Source: Acheta domesticus
Taxonomy: Eukaryota > Arthropoda > Insecta > Orthoptera > Gryllidae
NCBI GenBank assembly: GCA_031308135.1
Contig: JAHLJT010009436.1
Coordinates: 123,741,366 to 123,805,365, forward strand
Direction of reading: 5' to 3'
DNA: 64,000 nucleotides
Shown: positions 52,801 through 61,800 of the stretch, one piece after another
Layout: each line of letters starts with the position of its first letter
Numbering within the stretch: position 1 is the stretch's first letter
Position numbers and translations under genes: made by a program
The notes under the pieces: generated by a model
What the model was told of the DNA's origin: nothing
The model's database searches: none
The model's input: the letters and a program-made list of their open reading frames with translations, nothing else

Positions 52801-55800
52801 AACCCTGCGAGCCGGCATGTAGAGCGCTGCCGATCTCATCAACCGGGGGGGGGGCACCGCCACCGTCCGGAATAAAACATTCACTACACTTATGGGATTA
52901 ATGACCATAATAGTGGAATAGTGGGTGTGCCCAGAAGACTCTATCAATCAAACCATGTTGTTTTGGAGATTTTTCTAAATTGTAAACTGCCTATGACAAA
53001 GAACACTTCTGCTGGATTTTAGCAGTAAACATCCCTAATGCAATGTTTTGACATCAGCACATAAAATACGCCTAAACTGTTTAGTTCCTGTTGGCATCGT
53101 ACTTCATTTGAAACCGTTGAATCTGTAACACGCATTTTAATCACCTACTGTTTTTAGTTTTATCGACTCACATCTGACAACTATTTAAAAATATTCACAA
53201 TATATCTATAAATATATATAAATATTCAGATCAACTATTTGCCCTTCCAATTTGTTAACATGGATATGTACCAGAATTTGTAGAAAAGAGAAAGAGTTTC
53301 GTTGATTGATTAGTGATTCCGGGCGCGTCTAACTGCTAAGGTCATTAGTCGTCGAACGGGTATTTTTTTATCGCGGGAGGTGGCAGGGATTTCCCCCAAC
53401 CAGATATCTCCCAACAGCATGGCACCGTCCCAGCCGGAGCAAGCTCTTGTGTGTTATCATTTGCTTTTGTTCTCGTATTATGTAGAACAAACTCTAAATA
53501 TGAATGAAATCGTAAAATTAATAGAATGAACACTTACCTGTCGTCATTGTTCATTGCGACATTTTCAAGATCAACTATAATACAATTACAATAGAACAAA
53601 AGATACCCTTGCATCAGATTATATTTGGCGAAGCGAATATAGTGGGTGTTTATCCGATCACCTTTGTAGCCTAGTTAGTTGCGTGTCTGGAGCCGGTGAA
53701 ATAGCTCTTTATTACAGCCCTGTAATAAAGTAGCTATCAGTTGTCACAGCAAAACTGCTGCCGACGGACTAAATGATGCAACACAAAAACAATACTGAAA
53801 AACGAGATTATATTCATGGAAACACTTATATTAATTTATTATCGAAAATAACACGTTTACTCATAAAACTCATCAGAAAACAGTGTAATACACACTTTCG
53901 TATACATTTCTACGAACCTACATTAAGTATTGGTACTTACTTTCTCTGCAAAATAAGCTAATATAACTTCCTTGCATACGTTCCTAATATTCCTTTCTCT
54001 CCTCACTCCTTAAAAATTTCGTAGTACATAGGACGAGACGCAATAAAAGTACATCAATACGGTATCAAGCAAATAATACCTTACACTTATATCAAGTATG
54101 TGAAATTCACTAATAGTATTATTGCAAGAGCAACAGCAGCAAATCACACATCAATTAGCATACACTACATACATTCAGTATTCATTCCAAACACAGGCAA
54201 CACACGAAGCAAATTACGTATATACTATTGGCATTACATAACTAGATCGACATTTTTTGTACTAACCGAATTCTTTATTCTCCGAATTGTTCTGTATATC
54301 TTTATATTTACTGTGTAGTAAAACTTACACAGCTTTCGCAGCTTCACTTTTAATAATTTCTGGAATATCTTCCATTTTCTCGCAACAGACAGGCGATTCT
54401 CAACTAAAATGCGGATCGTGTAGAATCGTAAGGCCTCCAGTGTACCGCCAAAATCAATATAATACCATTCCATCATTACCCCTACTTGTAGAGAAGAATG
54501 AGCTCTAAATGTTTGAAAGGCGATCAGATAAAATAAAATATTGTATATTACATGTGGCTGAAAGGCCATTATGTGCTCATCTGTAATTACACATTCGCAC
54601 TAACCTGTTCCTGAATAATTAACTTGCATACGAGTATAATGGTCTATTTCAGCCACTTGTAATATAAAATACTATTAAATGCAAAGTTTGTGAATATCAA
54701 TAAAATATAAATAATTGAAAATATTTAGAAGTTATGCATTACCGTTTCAGTTAATGATGGTTTCGTGTTTCCGGACGCATCCACTATGATCATAGTTCCG
54801 TAACAGTTGTGCAGGTTTATCCCACGAGGTGGCGGTGGTCTCCCGACAAGTGGTAGTGCAGAGCATTTGTGTTTATAAGCAAGGGTTGAGGATAGGGCAA
54901 GGAAGAGGAAGGAACATGACGCAGTTTTGGAGAAAAAGAATATGACGCAATATTAATGAATTTTTCGATTTTTCGTCTAGTGTACATGTAGTACTTTTCT
55001 GTTGTAACTTTCAAGTTATTTTCTGCGATGTAATTGCAGGGGTGAGCGAGTTGGCTTTTAAGTTCGCCGTGTTTCCGCGACAGTGTCCGGGGACGGCAGT
55101 TTCTGGCGCGCGGGCACTTGCGCGTTCGTGTGAATGGCGCGCGAGCGGGCGGGCTGAGCGCGTGCAGAGCGATCCGCTCCCCCTGCCCCGCTCCCCCCGC
55201 TGCCCACGCGCGTGCGCTCGCTGGCCGCGTGCCCTGGCCGCAGCGCCCGCGCCCCGTGCCGCCCGTGCCAGGGGACGCGCGTTGTTTGCTTTTCCAGAAC
55301 CTTCCAAAAAGCTAAACGTTCGCTTTCATTGTTTCCGTCTTTCTGTACTGCAGTTGCGTGCGGTGTGATGGAGAACATCGATCAAAGATTTGATTTACGG
55401 AGTACGTATGGGTTTACTCTTCTGTTGTGTCAATAAGGCACATTGTTTTGCTGTCCAGTGTGTTCTTCGCAAATTGCGAAATAGCGATTATCTTAGTTTC
55501 TTTTGCTTTAGACTAGTTCAAGAATTAAAAATGTATTAACATTCAAATTCAGAAATATATTTTCATGAGAGCATAACGTCTTGGTCTTTCGCCGAATTTT
55601 CAGTTAAATTTGTGAGATCGATTTCCAGTATTATCCAATTTTGCAAACCGTTATCTCTCTCCTATCTGCAGTCTTAGTCAGGGGTTAAGTTGGGTACCAG
55701 GTGGACGTTGCTGAGCAATGACAAAAGATTAACCGCAAAACAACAGTTACCCGGCAACAACTTGTTTTTTGTTTTTACATTTATACATAATATTTACATT

Positions 55801-58800
55801 TATTCATTATTGCATTTGTGAGTACAAGGTCTTTTGATGATTTCCAATGAAGCTTCTCGAAAACTCTGTTTTCTCTGAGAAAGAGGTTCAAATTTTGCAT
55901 TTACAATAACGCTCAAACATTTTCTCAAAAACGGTTCCAAATTAATTACACAAGTTTTTTTTAATTTCCCCCATGTTAATATTTACATTACTGGCGATGT
56001 GTATACGATATTTCGATTGTGAGTAACACTGCTTCAAATGATGTCATAAAATTTCTCGAAAACATAGTACTTTAGTGTGTTTATTAATTATTAATTATTT
56101 ATTATTTTGATGTTTTAAATTACACAAATGTTTCTTTTTAATCTCGCACGCCGTTAATATTGACATTATGGTCATTTACTTAACATTATTGCATTTGTGA
56201 ACACAAGTACTTCAAATGATTTCTGATGAAGGTTCTCAAAAAATCAAAACTTATGAGAAAATGTTCAACATTCCGCATTTTTAGAGTCGCTTGAACGACA
56301 TTTTTTTGGAACCGGCGCCAAATTGTTTGTTTAAACTATTTGTTTGGTTATTAATAAATGCACTGAATAAAATGATGTTCATGTAATTTGGTTTATTCTT
56401 TGAATTTTTTTGAAATTACGCGAATGTATTTTTTAATGCTTCTCGTGCCGTTAATATTAACATTATGGTCATTTACTTTATTCTGCGTCCGCGGTCAACG
56501 GAGAACGTTTCCTACGCCGTTTACTTACCTCCCTTGAAAGCCACAGCCCGATTGCATTCCATTCCATTTTTACTTTCCCGTATACGTATGTATACACGGA
56601 GTGATATACGTAGTATAGGGAAAGTTATGTAATGCTGCGCGAAAAAATGGCCAATTTTTGGCGGAAAAAAAATTAATTGCCGGGCCGTGAAAACGAATAA
56701 GTGGATAAAACCACTTGCTAAATTAAGAAAAAAAATCCCGTAACACGTGGTGTAGCCAGAAACCCTGTTTTCTAGGTCCTTGATACCGAAAACCCAATTG
56801 AAAGGAAAACGTCCATCTGTCCGTCCGTCAGTCTGTCCGTCTGTGAACACTGCTAGCGCCTAAACCATACGTACGATTTCTTCCAAAATGGATATTCCCC
56901 GGTCGATCGGAATCTAGTCAAAGCTTTGAGATTTTGAAAAAGATTTTTCAAAATTTGGGGGTACTTTATATGAAGCCCCCCGGGGATTTTCAAAATTTTC
57001 TCAAAAACGGTTCCAAATTTTTTCTTTAAATTTCTTGTATGAATAGAGTAAAATACACTTATTAACATGGCATAGGTCCGATTTTCACGTACAGCTCTGA
57101 ATTTTCGAAAATTGTGAAAGTTTGAATTTTTTCGGCGTCTTTCTCCAACTACAAAATTGAAGATGGAGACTTTTTCTTCAAATAAAATTTGTTCTGCATA
57201 TTGAGTTCTTTAATAAAGGTCATGTAAATGTTTTTCACAATTTTGGTAGTTTTCGTGCAATAGTGCGTGCAATATGTGCAATTTTAAAAAATTACAAAAA
57301 CAAAATTTTCTCAAAAACGGCTCCAAATTTTTTCTTTAAACTTTTGGTAGGGATAGTGGTAAATGTACTCTATCAATGACATAAAAGCCATTTTGGTCTA
57401 TCGGTTGGTTTTTTCAAAAATTACCAAAATGTAATTTTTTTACTTGTCTCTCACGTCGTTAATATTTACATTATCGGCGATTTTTTTACATTATTATATT
57501 TACGAGTATATATGCTTTAAATAATGTCAAGTAAAGTTTCTCGAAAACACTACCGTTTTCTGTGAAAAGTAGCTCAAATTGCGGCATTTTCAGAAATGCT
57601 CAAACGTCATTTTCTCGTATATGGCTGCAATTTTTGTCTTGAAACTTTTGTAACGGATAGTGCTAATTACACTCATTGGTATAGCGTGAAGTTTATTTTG
57701 AGTTTTTTTTTTTTTTTTTTTTTAATGATATAAATGTAAATTTTTTGAAAGATCTCTCACATCTTTAATATGCACATTATCCGCAATTTGTAAAGATGAT
57801 TATATTTGTGAGTGTAAGTGCTTCAAATAACTTCAAATAAAGTATTTTGAAAACTCAAAAAGTTTCTGTGAAAATGAGCTTCAAATTTCGCATTTTTAGT
57901 AGTGCTAAAACGCCATTTTCTCTTAAACGGCACATAATTTTTAAAAGAAAATTGCCCTTTATGACTAGTTTTTTGTGCCCTTTATTATTCTAAAATTAAT
58001 TTTCCGTTCTACCAATAGGAAACCGAAAAATTAAGAAAATGACAAAAAAATGAACTTTTGGCGGTGATAGACTACAGCTGGCAAGAAAGAGTTTGTGGCA
58101 ATCCCGAATAGCTAGCGAAGACCCAAGGAAATAGAAAACTAATACGGGAAAGTGTGTGCCATTCTGTAGCACCACTAGTCCTCCTTCAAGTAAGGATTGA
58201 TTTCTACGTTTACCGTGGTCTGCTTAGTATTGTATTGTTCGATTTACATAGAGTCACTTCAATTATGTTTTACGAAACATTTGCCCGTCCTTTTAGAAGA
58301 CAGCCAACGTTGAAAATACACTTTAAAATTTGTGGAAATGTAACTTGAAACCACCTACTACCATCATCTTCTTTACCCACGAAACGGAATGCAGGTGGGC
58401 TTTGCCTTCTCTGGTAACGATAAGGGAAAGGGAATTGGCTGGGAAGCGGGGGATGAGGAAAAACTTGACCGCGGGATACAGTCGGGCGATTCCCACTCCA
58501 AATCGAGGACCGAAAAGGTGGTCTACAAGATAACATCGGCTCACTACGCATACAAGATTACCCATTCACTGAAAATGAATTGACAATAACAAAAAATAAT
58601 AATAATTACTCAATACTAATACATCAAAGACATATTTATCGAAATGCATTTGTTTTCAAAAAATCGCAAGTCTGTGATCACGCAGCTCCCAGATATTACT
58701 TCTTGGCGCAAATGGAGCTGTGCGTTGACCGGCGTGTGCATGTGTGCAGGGGACGCGGTGACGCTGGTGGGCTGGGGCACGCAGGTGCACGTGCTGCGCG

Positions 58801-61800
58801 AGGCGGCGGAAATGGCCCGCGACCGCCTCGGAGTGGCGTGCGAAGTCATCGACCTGGTGTCCATTCTGCCCTGGGACCGCCACACCGTCTGCGAGGTGAG
58901 TGAACCGGCGCGGGGGCGTCCGTCATTACGGGGTTTCATTGATGACTGTAAAGTCAGCTGTGAAATATGCACATTTGAGGTTGATTTCATATAACTTAAT
59001 TACTTGATGTACCGGAAGACTTTTTCTGTTACATTCAGGCTGTAAAGGGTAAATTATTCAGTGACCTGCTATATTATTACTGGAGGTAATGCATAGTAAA
59101 TGGCGGACAAAATCAAACTTCCGTGTTATTAATTCACAATCGTGAAAGAAAAATCCATGTTGACCTGTGTAATTCCTGAACCCAATGAGATTAGGTGTTA
59201 GTTATTACTAGGTGAAATGTTTTGGAATTTGTAACAAGGCTGGTGTTCGTGTTGATAAAGTTTGAGCAACTCGAGCAAGATAGAAAACGGGAGTTATTTT
59301 TTGCATATTATTATACAGGATCAAGCAATGCACGTTTTTTCATCATTGTCACAGCCCAACATACTTGCAGCATTAAGAAGTATGGTCGATTGTTTCTTGA
59401 AAAACCTTTACTTGACTCGACACGAGAAGGAATTTTAAAAACTAGTTCTTTCAATAATATAACTTTTCTTGACGACATACAGCCCATTTTCAACTTCTCA
59501 AGAATACATGTCTTAACAACCTATACGTACACTTCTGCAATTATAGATTTTCATACAAAAAAATGCAAATAATCTTGATATTGTTGTTAGGCTATCTGTG
59601 TTTACTACACAGAACAATGCACATGTTTCGCGGATTCCTCTGTTTACACTCTAAGAAAGAAGTCTGCTCTGTTTCAGGCAGACCCTAGCAGAGTCAGTTG
59701 TTTATAAATAAACTTCATAGTTGCATTTCGTCGGAAGACTTCCATTTGAGACCGTATGTGTGTTTCTGCGATTCATAACGTTGCATAAGTCTCACGGTTG
59801 CTTTATGTTTGGACGTCACGATGCGTCGTGTCATTGACGCCCCGTCGTTCGACCAGCGGGCTGCCTACGTGCGCCAGTGAAAACTATTTTTTTAAATGTT
59901 AATTATGTATACCCACTTTGAAATTTGTCAGATCTATACAAAATTAGTGTAGAAATACATGATTATTTTTTACAATTCAAATATCGATTTAATGTAAAAA
60001 TTTGCGTTATAAAATATCTATCTTATATATTTAAATAATGTATTTACAAAAAGTATATTTACATCATATGAAAGTACATCTTTTTAAGTTAAATTTAAGT
60101 GTAATTTTATTTTCTGAAGGAAACTGTATTTGGGCAAAAAAATTAAACATTAGCGCGCGCATGATTCTTGGGAAAAAGGGATTAGAAAACAAGAAAAATA
60201 CGTATCACCTATTTTCAACCCTAGAACTCATAAAAAAAGTTTCACGTCGCTAGAAAATAGTGATGTCTTGTAAATGTGCGATTTGACGTGGAATGATTGT
60301 AGTTGATTACTGTCTTGAAAACTATAACTGCTAGGTGTTTCGCATTCTGCTGCTACAGCGCAACCGTTGAAACAGTTGGCTCACCATGGAGATAGAGTCC
60401 GTGGTCTCTAAGTTCAGACAGTGAAATCGTTTAAGGATGATGTAAGCATAGCATTCAAGAAAATCCGCATGTATCTTCATCTATCACGTTTTATCATATA
60501 TGTTGACCTTCAAGAAAGACCAGTGTAAATATATTCTCCATTCTATATTCAGTCATTCCTTTAATATTTACTGCCTTACTTCCGTCTTGAAATAAAACAG
60601 GTATAGCCTTTTTGATTTACTTCCATAGAACAATAAACATATTTTACTCTTGCGCGAATCAATAGATCGTGCAGCGCTGCTATCCTCCCAATTCTTTTGA
60701 AAACCGAAATAAGTCTTGACTGGGAAAACAGCGGCCCTGTGGGTGGTACAGCGGTTTCTGGAATGATAGTGCGTCAATGCGCTTTTCTTGCTCTGTGGAT
60801 AACACGCGCTTTGGGAGGCGTAAACGAGTGACGTCAAGGGTTTTTCTGCCCCGCAGTCGGTGAAGAAGACTGGACGCTGCGTGGTGGCGCACGAGGCCCC
60901 GTTAACTGGCGGCTTCGGAGCGGAGATCGCAGCCACCATACAGGTGAGCCTCGCGCCTTCGACGCGACATACGTCAGTACACTTTGTATCAAATAGTGTG
61001 TGTATGTTTGTGAAAATATACGAAATCATGATCACCGACTGAAATATACCTCGCCTGTTCCACTCCTTTCTGTCACCTCCTACGTGTTGCCAGAATGGTC
61101 ATTTACTGCCGTAAACAAAAGTATGTAATTTATACAACTAATTTAGTGAATACCCATAGCATGCACAAATACAGTAAGATGTCTTGATTTCTAAAGAATG
61201 TACATTTAATATAAGATGAGTATTCGATAAGTAAAGCGTACTTTATGGGTGACTATGTGAAAAGTTAAAGAGAGGATAATATTTTTGAAAATTATTCTTA
61301 ATTGCTTGATCGGTTTGGCTAGTTTCCATGTGATGCATCATTACATTGTTCTTGAACTTCTGAGTGACAACAAATGTTGCGAGATGCCGAAATTTTTGCT
61401 ACATGTTTTTCTTGTTGTCGAAGTATTGTAGATATGCGATTGTGAAAATGCGCGCCATGCCTCCAATTTCTCTATTATTTACGTGGGTGAGATAAAGAAA
61501 TTTCCCAACTCTATAGTAACCAATATATTGTCAGGACGACAAGGAAAATCCTAAGTTTTTCGTCATTTCGCGTGCAATGTGAACAGCTTGGATCAGGTAC
61601 AAGATAAGCCACATCAACCGCAGTAAGCATAGAAATATTCCAAAATGTTAATATCGCGATTTTGTTCTAAGTGTCACATCTTGTTACTATTCCAATCCCT
61701 TCAGAAATATGGACACAAAAATCTAGCGAATAACATTTACTAATAGCGGGAGGCTTGCTATATGGCTTATCTTGGTTGTACCTCCCCAAGCCTCTTGATT

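Noticed and set aside
56521..56850. 109-codon minus-strand ORF with [12 protein letters not shown]
   Set aside because: It is generated by a GACGGACAGA-type short repeat within the composite repeat; no protein family.
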